NCBI GenBank assembly: GCA_030835845.1
Contig: JAUROD010000007.1
Span: forward strand, 1-43,387
Direction: 5' to 3'
DNA length: 43,387 bases
Source of the DNA: Flavobacteriaceae bacterium
GTDB lineage: Bacteria > Bacteroidota > Bacteroidia > Flavobacteriales > Flavobacteriaceae
Shown piece by piece: positions 17,944 to 25,875 of this stretch. The first letter of the stretch is position 1. Every line of letters begins with the position of its first letter. Under the pieces are notes generated by a model. It made no database searches. It was not told where the DNA came from and saw only the letters and a list, made by a program, of their open reading frames with translations. Made by a program: the position numbers and the translations under genes.

Positions 17944-18345
17944 TTAAAGTCGAGACATCATCCAATCATAGGTGTCTTGAAGAAAATCATAATAATTTGA
18001 ATTGAATCCCTCCTCTGTTTTAAAAGCTTCAATGTAACGCTTGTTTACAGGAACTTGGATATGTATAACACGAGACCGATCAGGATGAAAAATTCTCACG
18101 TTAACATAAAATTCTTCGGTTACAAAAGGGTTTTGTTGCAAGCGCATTAAAACATATCTAAGCACCTGAACAGGCCACTGTTGAGCCTCAAGACTAAACT
18201 GAAGTTGGTTTGCCTCGTCTTCCAGATTTTCGTAAGCTAATGTTGACTGTAACTCAAGTTCGTATGGGGTTAAAAAGCTAATTTGTCCCCAGCTTAAACT
18301 AGTACATAAAAAAAAGAGGAAAAAAAGTTGTTTTCGCATACTCAA
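17944..18345 (-). CDS. Exported protein of unknown function
   Basis: A 133-residue protein with a signal peptide (MRKQLFFLFFLCTSLSWGQ, counting from the second Met). The mature part is rich in aromatic residues and appears alpha/beta (WPVQVLRYVLMRLQQNPF; NVRIFHPDRSRVIHIQVPV). No catalytic motif seen. Its start codon is directly behind the thiolase stop, so it is the distal gene of the thiolase transcript. Confidence 0.6.
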   Translation of the reverse strand: MSMRKQLFFLFFLCTSLSWGQISFLTPYELELQSTLAYENLEDEANQLQFSLEAQQWPVQVLRYVLMRLQQNPFVTEEFYVNVRIFHPDRSRVIHIQVPVNKRYIEAFKTEEGFNSNYYDFLQDTYDWMMSRL

Positions 18346-19524
18346 TTAAGTTTTAAATACCATTGCCGAGGCACCTCCCCCACCATTACAAATTGCAGCA
18401 GCACCAAGGTGTACATCATGCAGTTGCATTGCATGAAGTAAGGTGACTACAATACGAGCACCTGAACATCCAAGTGGATGACCCAAAGAAACTGCTCCAC
18501 CATGTACATTTACTTTTTCTGATGGGATACTCAATAGCTTTAAATTGGCAAGCCCTACCACTGAAAAAGCCTCATTAAATTCAAACAAACCAATCTCATC
18601 TTGTCCAATTCCTGCTTTAGCTAAAGCCTTTGGAAGTGCCTTGGCTGGTGCTGTTGTAAACCATTGTGGTTCATGGGCGGCGTCAGCATAGCTTTCTATC
18701 ACAGCCATTGGTTTTAACCCAAGCTCTAATGCCTTTTCTTCAGACATTAGTACCAATGCAGCAGCTCCATCATTAATTGTAGATGCATTTGCAGCAGTTA
18801 CCGTCCCCTCCTTTGTAAAAGCTGGACGAAGTGTTGGAATTTTATCTAAGATTACATTTGTATATTCTTCGTCTTTTGAAACGATAAGATCATCTCCTCT
18901 TCGTTGTGGCACGGTTACCGGAGCTATTTCTTTGTCCATTGCGCCAGAATCCCATGCGGCAGCTGAACGTCTGTATGATTCCACAGCAAATGCATCTTGT
19001 TCTTCGCGAGAAATGGAATACTCCGTTGCAGTTGCATCGGCAAAAGTACCCATTGCAACTTGATCAAAAGCATCCAACAGACCGTCTTTTTGCATTACAT
19101 CTTCCAGAGAAGTGCTTCCAAACTTTATTCCTGTTCGCATAGCCACAATGTGTGGAGCTAGACTCATATTTTCCATTCCTCCAGCAACAACTACCTGTGC
19201 GTCCCCTAGGGCAATTGCTTGTGCTGCCATACTGATACTTTTCATACCAGAAGAACAGACTTTATTTATTGTTGTACAGGGAACCGTGTCAGGTATTCCT
19301 GCAGCAATAGCAGCTTGGCGAGCAGGTGCTTGACCTACACCTGCCTGGAGAACATTACCCATATAAACTTCATCCACTTCATCGGGTTTTACTCCGGCAG
19401 ACTCTAGTGCTGATTTTATAGCGATTGCTCCTAGTTGAGGTGCTGAAATAGGTGATAATCCTCCCATAAATTTTCCAATGGGTGTTCGTTTTGCAGAAAC
19501 GATAACTACTTTATGTGATTTCAT
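18346..19524 (-). CDS. Acetyl-CoA C-acyltransferase (thiolase)
   Basis: The 392-residue enzyme has the complete thiolase triad: Cys90 in NKVCSSGMKS (acyl acceptor), His349 in GHPLGCSGARIV and Cys379 in ICNGGGGAS. FNEAFSVVGL is the conserved NEAF loop. The length and motifs fit AtoB/PhaA-type acetyl-CoA acetyltransferases, which either cleave acetoacetyl-CoA or make it. With hbd, etfAB and the thioesterase nearby, the degradative direction is likely. The upstream BASS symporter gene is 10 bases away. Confidence 0.96.
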   Translation of the reverse strand: MKSHKVVIVSAKRTPIGKFMGGLSPISAPQLGAIAIKSALESAGVKPDEVDEVYMGNVLQAGVGQAPARQAAIAAGIPDTVPCTTINKVCSSGMKSISMAAQAIALGDAQVVVAGGMENMSLAPHIVAMRTGIKFGSTSLEDVMQKDGLLDAFDQVAMGTFADATATEYSISREEQDAFAVESYRRSAAAWDSGAMDKEIAPVTVPQRRGDDLIVSKDEEYTNVILDKIPTLRPAFTKEGTVTAANASTINDGAAALVLMSEEKALELGLKPMAVIESYADAAHEPQWFTTAPAKALPKALAKAGIGQDEIGLFEFNEAFSVVGLANLKLLSIPSEKVNVHGGAVSLGHPLGCSGARIVVTLLHAMQLHDVHLGAAAICNGGGGASAMVFKT

Positions 19525-19534
19525 TTTATTGGTA

Positions 19535-20446
19535 TTAAGGAGTTTTGTTTTTGAAAATTACGACAAATATGCTACCGTAAACAGAATGAACTAAACTTGA
19601 AATTGCAGAAGGAATTGCGGTGGCAGGATTAATAAAGTTTTCACGTGCTAAAACTGCTCCTAGACCTGAATTTTGCATCCCAACTTCAATCGAAATTGTT
19701 CGACTAACTGCTTTGTTTTTCAAAATTAAAAGACTCAACATATAACCAAATATAAAACCTAAAAAGTGAAGAACCATAACCGCTGCAAGTAAATTCAATC
19801 CTGAATCCAGAATAATGTCTTTTCCTTGACCGATAATACTAGCTACAATACATACAATTAACAATACAGCCACTGGAGGTGCATAAGGGATTATTTTGGT
19901 TGTGTATCGAGGGAAATATTGATTTACAATTACTCCTAGGGCCACAGGAACTATGACAACTTTTAGGGTACTATAAAAAAGTCCCCATGCATCAACGTCT
20001 AAATAACTTCCAGATAAGGTTGCTGTTAAAAATGGTGTAAAAATAATTGCCCCTAGGGTTGAACAAGTGGTCATAGCAACAGACAAAGCTACATTGGCTT
20101 TGGCAAGGTATGCAATTACATTTGAGGCAGTCCCTCCAGGACAACATGAAACCAAAATTAAACCAACCTTAAAAAAGGTGGGTAAGTTAAATAATTCAGC
20201 TATTGACCACCCTAAAAGTGGCATTAGTGTAAATTGTAAAAGGAGACCTACGATAATCCAACGTGGTGTTTGAACCACTTGTAAAAAATCAGACAAACGA
20301 AGTGTTATTCCCATTCCAAGCATAATTACTCCAAGACCATAAGTAATCAAAGAACCTGAAAACCATGTAAAAAGAGCTGGATTGATTAAAGACAAAACTG
20401 AAAATAAACAAACCCATAGTGGAAACAACTCAGTGAATTTTTTCAT
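19535..20446 (-). CDS. Bile acid:sodium symporter (BASS) family protein
   Basis: I start at ATG 20446 (303 residues) rather than TTG 20560: the longer form would add a polar, non-conserved N-terminus and overlap the DMT gene. The sequence has about nine helices and BASS/NTCP signatures: FSGSLITYGLGVIMLGMGITL, then CCPGGTASNVIAYLAKANVALSVAMTTCSTL (the crossover sodium-site region), and IEVGMQNSGLGAVLA. Bacterial members import organic anions such as pantoate or 2-keto acids with sodium. The substrate is not evident. It stands between a DMT gene and the thiolase on the same strand. Confidence 0.88.
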   Translation of the reverse strand: MKKFTELFPLWVCLFSVLSLINPALFTWFSGSLITYGLGVIMLGMGITLRLSDFLQVVQTPRWIIVGLLLQFTLMPLLGWSIAELFNLPTFFKVGLILVSCCPGGTASNVIAYLAKANVALSVAMTTCSTLGAIIFTPFLTATLSGSYLDVDAWGLFYSTLKVVIVPVALGVIVNQYFPRYTTKIIPYAPPVAVLLIVCIVASIIGQGKDIILDSGLNLLAAVMVLHFLGFIFGYMLSLLILKNKAVSRTISIEVGMQNSGLGAVLARENFINPATAIPSAISSLVHSVYGSIFVVIFKNKTP

Positions 20447-20516
20447 GATAAACAAATCAATTTGATCATTAGAAGTTAAATTTAGGGTTAATCCAATGGA
20501 AGAACAAAAGAGTGTC

Positions 20517-21404
20517 TTATTCTTTGGTTTTTTTTGTTTCCGTAACCAGATAAATTCCAAGCAATATAAAAAGGCTGGCTAGATATTGAATTCCTCCAAA
20601 GGTTTCTCCATCAAATACACCCCAAGCGATTGCTACAATTGGAAGTAAATAAGTGATTGATATTGAAAATACAGCAGAAGAAAAAGACAATAATTGATTG
20701 AATAAAACCTTTGCAAATGCTGTTCCAAACATTGAAAGTATCAAAATATATCCCAGTGATTCTAGGACCAGTGGTGTTTTATAAAAGCTTGTCCAAGGAA
20801 AATCGGATGTAAGGAGTAAAATCAGTGCTGGAATACTAATTGCAATAAAGTTTGCCAATGCAATTGCCATTGGAGCAACGCCTTCTAGTTTATATTTTAA
20901 AGTGTTTACGTTTATTCCATAACAAAATGCAGCAATAACCACCAATAGAGCATAGCTCGCATCTCCAGAGTTTGCAATAGAAAACTCTTGAGCAACAAGT
21001 AAAAACGTGCCAAAAAACCCAACAATTACGCCAATTACTTGTTTGTGTTTTACTTTCTTTTGAAAAAACAAAAAAGCAATTAATAACGTAAACAAAGGTG
21101 TTAATCCGTTGAGAACAGCAACCACAGAACTATCAATTTTTGTTTCAGAAAAAGAAAACAAAAAACTTGGAAAGAAAGTTCCAACAAAACCTGTAAAAAC
21201 GAGCCATTTCCAATGTTCTTTTGTCAGTCCTCTAAGTGATTTATAGCCTACAACAAACAGTATCATTGTGGTCATCAAAATTCGAATTGCTCCGAGTTGA
21301 ATTGGACTGAGCCCAATTAGTCCCTTTTTAATGAGTATATAAGAACTACCCCAGATTAGGGATAAGACAATTAGATACAACCACTTTTTAACTGTTAGCG
21401 ACAT
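20517..21404 (-). CDS. EamA/DMT family exporter
   Basis: The protein has 295 residues from ATG 21404. The longer start at 21431 is rejected because a -7-like box (21418-21425) lies between the two. The N-terminus (WLYLIVLSLIWGSSYILIKKGL) and the repeated EamA halves with GVFDGETFGGIQYLASLFILLGIYLV identify the superfamily; about ten helices are visible. It is a paralogue rather than a copy of the exporter at 14439. Substrate unknown. Confidence 0.9.
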   Translation of the reverse strand: MSLTVKKWLYLIVLSLIWGSSYILIKKGLIGLSPIQLGAIRILMTTMILFVVGYKSLRGLTKEHWKWLVFTGFVGTFFPSFLFSFSETKIDSSVVAVLNGLTPLFTLLIAFLFFQKKVKHKQVIGVIVGFFGTFLLVAQEFSIANSGDASYALLVVIAAFCYGINVNTLKYKLEGVAPMAIALANFIAISIPALILLLTSDFPWTSFYKTPLVLESLGYILILSMFGTAFAKVLFNQLLSFSSAVFSISITYLLPIVAIAWGVFDGETFGGIQYLASLFILLGIYLVTETKKTKE

Positions 21405-21417
21405 AAGTATATTTTTG

Positions 21418-21425
21418 CAAATGTC
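21418..21425 (-). promoter_or_regulatory. -7-like box of the DMT-BASS-thiolase transcript
   Basis: Minus-strand GACATTTG matches TAnnTTTG except for the first base, 13 bases upstream of ATG 21404. Confidence 0.35.
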
Positions 21426-21446
21426 AATCATTTCTGAGGATTTTAG

Positions 21447-21454
21447 TAAATTTA
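21447..21454 (+). promoter_or_regulatory. -7 box of the HMA lipoprotein gene
   Basis: TAAATTTA (7 of 8) ends four bases before ATG 21459, the same spacing as at 17059 and 33224. Confidence 0.4.
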
Positions 21455-21458
21455 TCCA

Positions 21459-21818
21459 ATGAAATCATCGCTTCTTATATTTTTAAGCCTAGTTCTTTTT
21501 ATCCAGTGTGCTCAAAGCACTCCTTCAATTAAAACGCCTCCTGGTCTTCAAGACAAGAAAACTGTTTCGGTTATTAAATCAACACAGGCAGAACTTACTA
21601 TTGATGGGATGATGTGTGCAATTGGCTGTGCTGCTTCAATTGAAAAAAGGTTAAATTCAAGGGAGGGGATTTTAACTGCAAAAGTAGATTTTGAAACCAA
21701 GAAAGGAAAGCTTACGTATGATGGCTCATTATTGACTAAAACCGAAATAATTGACCTAATTACAGCTGTTGGTCTCGCATATTCTGTAACTGATTTTAAG
21801 ATGATTACCTCGGAATAA
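21459..21818 (+). CDS. Heavy-metal-associated (HMA) domain lipoprotein
   Basis: A 119-residue protein with a lipoprotein signal (MKSSLLIFLSLVLFIQC, Cys17), a short linker and one ferredoxin-like HMA domain (about 43-115). The metal-binding loop reads GMMCAIGCAASIEKRL: Cys53 and Cys57 are in CxxGC form, that is CX3C, rather than the usual CXXC of copper chaperones. The rest follows the fold (TAKVDFETKKGKLTYD). The lipid anchor places it outside the cytoplasm. Metal carrier or sensor are both possible. Divergent from the DMT gene, convergent with gldD. Confidence 0.82.
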   Translation: MKSSLLIFLSLVLFIQCAQSTPSIKTPPGLQDKKTVSVIKSTQAELTIDGMMCAIGCAASIEKRLNSREGILTAKVDFETKKGKLTYDGSLLTKTEIIDLITAVGLAYSVTDFKMITSE

Positions 21819-21822
21819 AAAA

Positions 21823-22374
21823 CTATTCCCAACATAAACTTTCCATTAGCTTAACGATATCCCTCTCGATGTATCGAGCAGCTGGTAAGATGGAGTCATA
21901 ATTTGGTCGTGCATAAAAGTAAAGTGCCCCTACTAAAAAATGCTCGGTACTGTCGGTAAGAAAAAACTGGACTTGTGAAGCTGCATTTCCTTCTATTCTA
22001 AATAAAGTCCCGAAGGATTTATGATCTGGATTTTGAAAAATTCGTTCAGGAATTCGAGTTGCTTGACGTATGTGACTACTTGGCATTTTATAGGCTTCTG
22101 ATACAAGTGCATCAATATTGTTTTCTATTGGGCGATAAGAAAGAAATAAGGTAGCGTTCATCTTACTGTAAACCAATTTACTTTCACACCCTTCAATATC
22201 TTCATATTGAGCATTATCGTTCTTTAAAAAACGAAACGCACATATATTTTTAACCAATTGATATTCTGCTTTGGGGTACTCTAAACTCAATTCAGCTTTA
22301 GGCTTAGGTAACGGAGGTGTAGTGTCACAAGAAATAATCCCTAAAAAAAACAAAACTATCCGTCTTATTTTCAT
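21823..22374 (-). CDS. gldD: Gliding motility lipoprotein GldD
   Basis: A 183-residue lipoprotein (signal to Cys16 in LGIISC). The body has the features I recognise for GldD: a PKAEY start, then CAFRFLKND, MNATLFLSYRPI, ARYIERDI. GldD is one of the proteins required for gliding in Flavobacterium johnsoniae; its precise biochemical task is not settled. It overlaps gldE by four bases (ATGA), and this gldE-gldD order behind ssb and mutY is the usual flavobacterial context. Confidence 0.9.
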   Translation of the reverse strand: MKIRRIVLFFLGIISCDTTPPLPKPKAELSLEYPKAEYQLVKNICAFRFLKNDNAQYEDIEGCESKLVYSKMNATLFLSYRPIENNIDALVSEAYKMPSSHIRQATRIPERIFQNPDHKSFGTLFRIEGNAASQVQFFLTDSTEHFLVGALYFYARPNYDSILPAARYIERDIVKLMESLCWE

Positions 22375-23678
22375 GTAGCTAAATTAACTTTAAGTCGTTT
22401 AATTCGTTTTCTATCCACAGACTCTACCGTAAATTCACAATGATCAAACTTTATTTTTTGTTGAATTTTAGGCAATTGCTTGGCTACCTCAAGAACAAAC
22501 CCCCCGAGGGTCTCAGCCTCTCCTTTTACTTTTTCAAAAAGTGTAGTGTCTTCAATTTGAGTGATTCGATAAAAATCTTTTAGACTAACCTTTGCCTCAA
22601 AGACAAAAGTTGTTGTATTGATCTTAGAATACTCCACATCTTCATCATCAAACTCGTCTGAAATATCTCCTACAATTTCTTCAATTAAATCTTCCAAAGT
22701 TACTACTCCAGAAGTGCCTCCATATTCGTCAACAACTACAGCAATATGAATTTTTTTCTGTTGAAATTCTTTAAGTAAATCGTCCAGTTTTTTGTTTTCT
22801 GGAACAAAGTATGCAGGACGTAGTAAGGTTTTCCAATCCATTTGTTTGTCCGTTAGGTTTGGCATTAAATCTTTGCTGTATAAGATCCCTGCAATATCAT
22901 CTAAACGTTCATTGTATACTGGTATTCGAGAAAAGCCGTGTTCGATGATTAGTGGAACAATTTCCTCCAAGCTTTGACTTGTTGAAAGTGCAAACACATC
23001 AACCCGAGGACACATTACTTGTTTGGTGTCCGTATTTCCAAATGAAACAATCCCTTTAAGAATCTGCTCCTCTTGTTGTGTTGTATCTCTTTGGTTGGTC
23101 AATTCAAGTGCCTGTGATAACTGGTCAACAGAAAAACTTCCTGATTTTTGACCAAATGTTTTTTCAAGAAAAAGTGTTAGTCCGCTCATTGGAATGGAAA
23201 GAAAAAACAAGACATAACGATCTAAATTATAGATTGGTCGTGCCATTATTTTTGCAAAACGTAAGTTATTCCGATTAGCATAAATTTTGGGTAGAATTTC
23301 GCCAAAAAGTAAAATAAAAAAGGTGATTAAAACAACCTCAACAAGAAGTTTAATCCATCCTGTTTCAATGTTTGAAAAGAAAAGTTCTCCCAAACTAGAA
23401 AACAACAAGACAACTGCAATATTAATAAAGTTATTGGCCACAAGAATAGTGGCTAATAGTCGCTTAGGTCGATTGAGTAACTCCCTAATCAACATGACTT
23501 TTTTGGGGTTATTTTCTTTTTCTTCTTCTAATGTAGAAGAGCTCAATGAAAAAAAAGCGACTTCGGCTCCTGATATAAGGGCAGAAGCAAGTAAAAGAAG
23601 TGCGAGTAAAACTAGTTTTATCAAGTCAACCGATGAAACGGCTAAATCAAGAAAATGTAACCCAGGTTCAGGATCCAA
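22371..23678 (-). CDS. gldE: Gliding motility-associated protein GldE
   Basis: A 435-residue protein of the CorC/HlyC hemolysin-like class. An N-terminal DUF21/CNNM-like membrane region with about four helices (20-180; LLASALISGAEVAFFSLS) is followed by a CBS pair (about 215-345: MCPRVDVFALSTSQSLEEI, VVVDEYGGTSGVVTLEDLIEEIVGDI) and a C-terminal CorC domain. GldE partners GldD genetically in gliding flavobacteria. Relatives transport or sense magnesium, but transport by GldE is not shown. It is 15 bases downstream of ssb. Confidence 0.92.
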   Translation of the reverse strand: MDPEPGLHFLDLAVSSVDLIKLVLLALLLLASALISGAEVAFFSLSSSTLEEEKENNPKKVMLIRELLNRPKRLLATILVANNFINIAVVLLFSSLGELFFSNIETGWIKLLVEVVLITFFILLFGEILPKIYANRNNLRFAKIMARPIYNLDRYVLFFLSIPMSGLTLFLEKTFGQKSGSFSVDQLSQALELTNQRDTTQQEEQILKGIVSFGNTDTKQVMCPRVDVFALSTSQSLEEIVPLIIEHGFSRIPVYNERLDDIAGILYSKDLMPNLTDKQMDWKTLLRPAYFVPENKKLDDLLKEFQQKKIHIAVVVDEYGGTSGVVTLEDLIEEIVGDISDEFDDEDVEYSKINTTTFVFEAKVSLKDFYRITQIEDTTLFEKVKGEAETLGGFVLEVAKQLPKIQQKIKFDHCEFTVESVDRKRIKRLKVNLAT

Positions 23679-23693
23679 TCGTTATTATTTTAA

Positions 23694-24098
23694 TTAAAAA
23701 GGCAAATTATCAGACTTTGTTGGGGGCGAGTCTTGGTTTGCTATGTTTTCGTCATCTTTCTTTTTGGTCGATAAAAATGTAAAATCATCTACATTTATTT
23801 CAGTTGAATAGCGGTCATTCCCGCTTTCGTCTTGCCATTTACGTGTCTTAATTTTTCCTTCTAGGTAAATACTATCTCCTTTACTTAGGTATTTTTCACA
23901 AATTTCAGCAGCTTTGTTTCGCACAACTATATTGTGCCATTCAGTAGTTGTTACTTTTTCACCACTGTCTTTTTTGGTGTACGTTTCGTTGGTAGCTAAA
24001 GGGAAGCGTCCAATACTTCCTCCTCCTTCGAAATAATGCATTTTAATGTCACTTCCAAGGTTGCCAATTAACATAACTTTGTTCAGGGATCCACTCAT
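23694..24098 (-). CDS. ssb: Single-stranded DNA-binding protein
   Basis: The 134-residue protein has an OB fold beginning SGSLNKVMLIGNLGSDIKM, the conserved TEWHNIVV strand, a KGDSIYLEGKIKTRKWQDESG strand pair, a disordered acidic linker and the tail DNLPF. That tail is the short form of the acidic C-terminal tip that docks repair proteins. Gene order mutY-ssb-gldE-gldD on one strand. Confidence 0.96.
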   Translation of the reverse strand: MSGSLNKVMLIGNLGSDIKMHYFEGGGSIGRFPLATNETYTKKDSGEKVTTTEWHNIVVRNKAAEICEKYLSKGDSIYLEGKIKTRKWQDESGNDRYSTEINVDDFTFLSTKKKDDENIANQDSPPTKSDNLPF

Positions 24099-24128
24099 AA
24101 TGGTAAATTTTTTGGGTTATACTATACT

Positions 24129-24136
24129 CAAATATA
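24129..24136 (-). promoter_or_regulatory. -7 box of the ssb-gldED operon
   Basis: Minus-strand TATATTTG is a perfect TAnnTTTG, 30 bases upstream of the ssb ATG, so ssb-gldE-gldD can be transcribed separately from mutY. Confidence 0.5.
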
Positions 24137-24149
24137 ATAAAGAATTCAT

Positions 24150-25190
24150 TTAATGCAATTCTTTTTCGATAAAGTCTTGAATAACAACTGGGACAGGAAG
24201 TGCCTTAACTTGTGTAAAATCGAATGCTTCTTCTAATTCGCACTCTAAATTCACTTTCCAAAAAGATATCCACAAACGTTGGTGAGAAAGCAAATGTTTG
24301 ATTGGACTTGAATTAATAGCACTAATTTTTCTTGAGGTTTCTGGGTAATACTTTAAATAGTCAGGATGTGATATAAGTGCCTTTTTGCTTATTTTTTTTG
24401 GTGTTTCAATTAGTGGGAATTCATATAAATTTTTCCAGATTCCATTTTGTTCTCGCTTTAATAAGATGGTCTTATGTTTAGTGTCTTCAAAAACAAGATA
24501 ATTAAAATGACGCTCTCTAACTTTTGTTGCTCTTTTTTTAATAGGAAAATCAGCTACTTTCCCTTGTTGAAATGCCACGCATTCTTTAGAAAACGGACAT
24601 GAATTACAATCTGTTTGTTTAGGAGTACATTGCAATGAACCAAACTCCATAAGAGCCTGATTAAAATCGCCTGGTAAAGTGCCTTTCATCAAATCATTGG
24701 CAATTTTTTTAAAAATTGCATGAGCTGAGGAGTGGTCAATTGGAGTTTCTATCCCAAAATACCGAGATAAAAAACGATATACGTTGCCGTCGACTACTGC
24801 TTGTTCTTCTTCGTAACATATTGAAGCGATCGCGCTTGCAGTGTAATCTCCAACACCCTTGAGTGTTAAAAGCTCTTTAAAAGTTGTTGGGAATATACCG
24901 TCATTATATTGTACAATCCACTTGGCAGTGGCATGTAAATTGCGAGCTCGAGAATAATAGCCTAATCCTTGCCACAATTTTAACACACTTTCTTCCGAAG
25001 CGTTTGCTAAATCATATACAGTAGGGAAGTGCTGAATAAAGGAATTAAAATAGGGTAATCCTTGTTGTACACGTGTTTGCTGGAGAATTATTTCAGACAA
25101 CCACACACGATATGGGTTCCTACTTTGTCTCCAAGGAAAATCACGTTTATTCTCCCCATACCAATTCATCAAAACTTGCGTCCATGTCAT
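24150..25190 (-). CDS. mutY: A/G-specific adenine DNA glycosylase
   Basis: I start at ATG 25190 (346 residues), since the TTG at 25199 lies inside the -7 box. MutY removes adenine opposite 8-oxoguanine. Visible are the catalytic Glu33 (SEIILQQT), the helix-hairpin-helix LKGVGDYTASAI (110-121), Asp134 in VVDGNVYR, and the four iron-sulfur cysteines in CX6CX2CX5C (188, 195, 198, 204). The C-terminal domain is NUDIX-like for 8-oxoG recognition. Complete and of usual length. Confidence 0.96.
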   Translation of the reverse strand: MTWTQVLMNWYGENKRDFPWRQSRNPYRVWLSEIILQQTRVQQGLPYFNSFIQHFPTVYDLANASEESVLKLWQGLGYYSRARNLHATAKWIVQYNDGIFPTTFKELLTLKGVGDYTASAIASICYEEEQAVVDGNVYRFLSRYFGIETPIDHSSAHAIFKKIANDLMKGTLPGDFNQALMEFGSLQCTPKQTDCNSCPFSKECVAFQQGKVADFPIKKRATKVRERHFNYLVFEDTKHKTILLKREQNGIWKNLYEFPLIETPKKISKKALISHPDYLKYYPETSRKISAINSSPIKHLLSHQRLWISFWKVNLECELEEAFDFTQVKALPVPVVIQDFIEKELH

Positions 25191-25196
25191 TTGGGG

Positions 25197-25204
25197 CAAA
25201 AATA
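25197..25204 (-). promoter_or_regulatory. -7 box of mutY
   Basis: Minus-strand TATTTTTG is a perfect match and ends 6 bases upstream of ATG 25190, so mutY may be leaderless. Confidence 0.45.
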
Positions 25205-25270
25205 CAGCAACTCAATGATTAAAAACGTAAATATTAATGAATTAGCGAGGGATTTTTGTAATATTAAATT

Positions 25271-25278
25271 TATATTTG
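25271..25278 (+). promoter_or_regulatory. -7 box of the HU gene
   Basis: TATATTTG is a perfect TAnnTTTG, 48 bases before ATG 25327. It lies upstream of the chosen HU start and shows that the in-frame upstream start at 25276 is not used. Confidence 0.5.
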
Positions 25279-25326
25279 CACACCTTGTTAAAAACGAGGC
25301 ATTTGTTTAATTCAAAAAAAGTACAC

Positions 25327-25617
25327 ATGACTAAAGCAGAAATCGTATCGAATATCTCTGATCAATTAGGAATTGATAAAGCAGATGTTCAAGCAACAGT
25401 CGAAAAATTTATGGAAGAAGTAAAAACTTCTTTGGAAAGTGGTGAAAATGTTTATCTAAGAGGTTTTGGTAGTTTTATTATCAAAACACGTGCGAAAAAA
25501 ACAGGAAGAAATATTTCTAAAAACACCGCTGTAATTATTCCAGCACACAATATTCCAGCATTTAAACCAGCTAAAGTATTTGTAAGCGGAGTAAAATCTA
25601 AAGTAGCCGTAAAATAA
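25327..25617 (+). CDS. HU/IHF family DNA-binding protein
   Basis: A 96-residue nucleoid protein starting MTKAEIVSNISDQLGIDKADV. The signature LRGFGSFIIKTRAKKTGRN covers the beta-arm base and is followed by the DNA-contacting arm (IPAHNIPAFKPAKVF, with the intercalating Pro). It bends and compacts DNA as a dimer. The start at 25327 is preferred to 25276 because the canonical N-terminus begins here. The gene is followed closely by the 29-residue basic protein gene. Confidence 0.95.
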   Translation: MTKAEIVSNISDQLGIDKADVQATVEKFMEEVKTSLESGENVYLRGFGSFIIKTRAKKTGRNISKNTAVIIPAHNIPAFKPAKVFVSGVKSKVAVK

Positions 25618-25645
25618 TTAATTAACACTAAAGAGTAAAGAAATT

Positions 25646-25735
25646 ATGCCAAGTGGTAAAAAAAGAAAAAGACACAAGGTAGCAACGCACAAGCGTAAAA
25701 AAAGACGTAGAGCGAATCGCCACAAGAAAAAATAG
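25646..25735 (+). CDS. 29-residue Arg/Lys-rich protein, possible ribosomal protein
   Basis: The ORF starts ATG 25646, ends TAG 25733-25735, and encodes MPSGKKRKRHKV... to RRRANRHKKK. About two-thirds of the residues are Lys, Arg or His, and none is acidic. The composition and size resemble the smallest ribosomal proteins (bL36, bTHX). It lies 28 bases after the HU gene and upstream of the RNase G gene, and I recall this short gene as conserved here in flavobacteria. A novel small subunit, bL38, has been reported in the Flavobacterium johnsoniae ribosome; whether this is that protein I cannot tell. Confidence 0.75.
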   Translation: MPSGKKRKRHKVATHKRKKRRRANRHKKK

Positions 25736-25875
25736 TGTAGAAAACACTTAAAAATTTCAACGTTCATTGACATGGAACTCTATTTCAAAAAAGAGTTTCA
25801 CAGGTTAAAATCCTGAAAATTATTGTTTAATCGGCAAAAGAATAGTTAATTCTATTGCCACAAAAATTAATCAGA
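25736..25875 (+). promoter_or_regulatory. Structured leader before RNase G
   Basis: The 140-base spacer holds three possible stem-loops: AACTCT/AGAGTT (near 25776-25797), CAGG/CCTG (near 25801-25814), and GGCAA...TAG/CTATTGCC ending at 25860 at the upstream edge of the start codon. Such a leader could serve as a self-cleavage or feedback site, as in E. coli rne; this is an inference. Confidence 0.3.

Noticed and set aside
20447-20560. N-terminal extension of the BASS symporter from a TTG at 20560
   Set aside because: It would overlap the upstream DMT gene and adds a polar segment; the first helix starts right after ATG 20446.
23287-23697. A 136-codon plus-strand ORF antisense to gldE
   Set aside because: It lies wholly opposite the conserved membrane and CBS coding of gldE, has low-complexity Ser/Lys/Thr composition, and shows no promoter or family motif.
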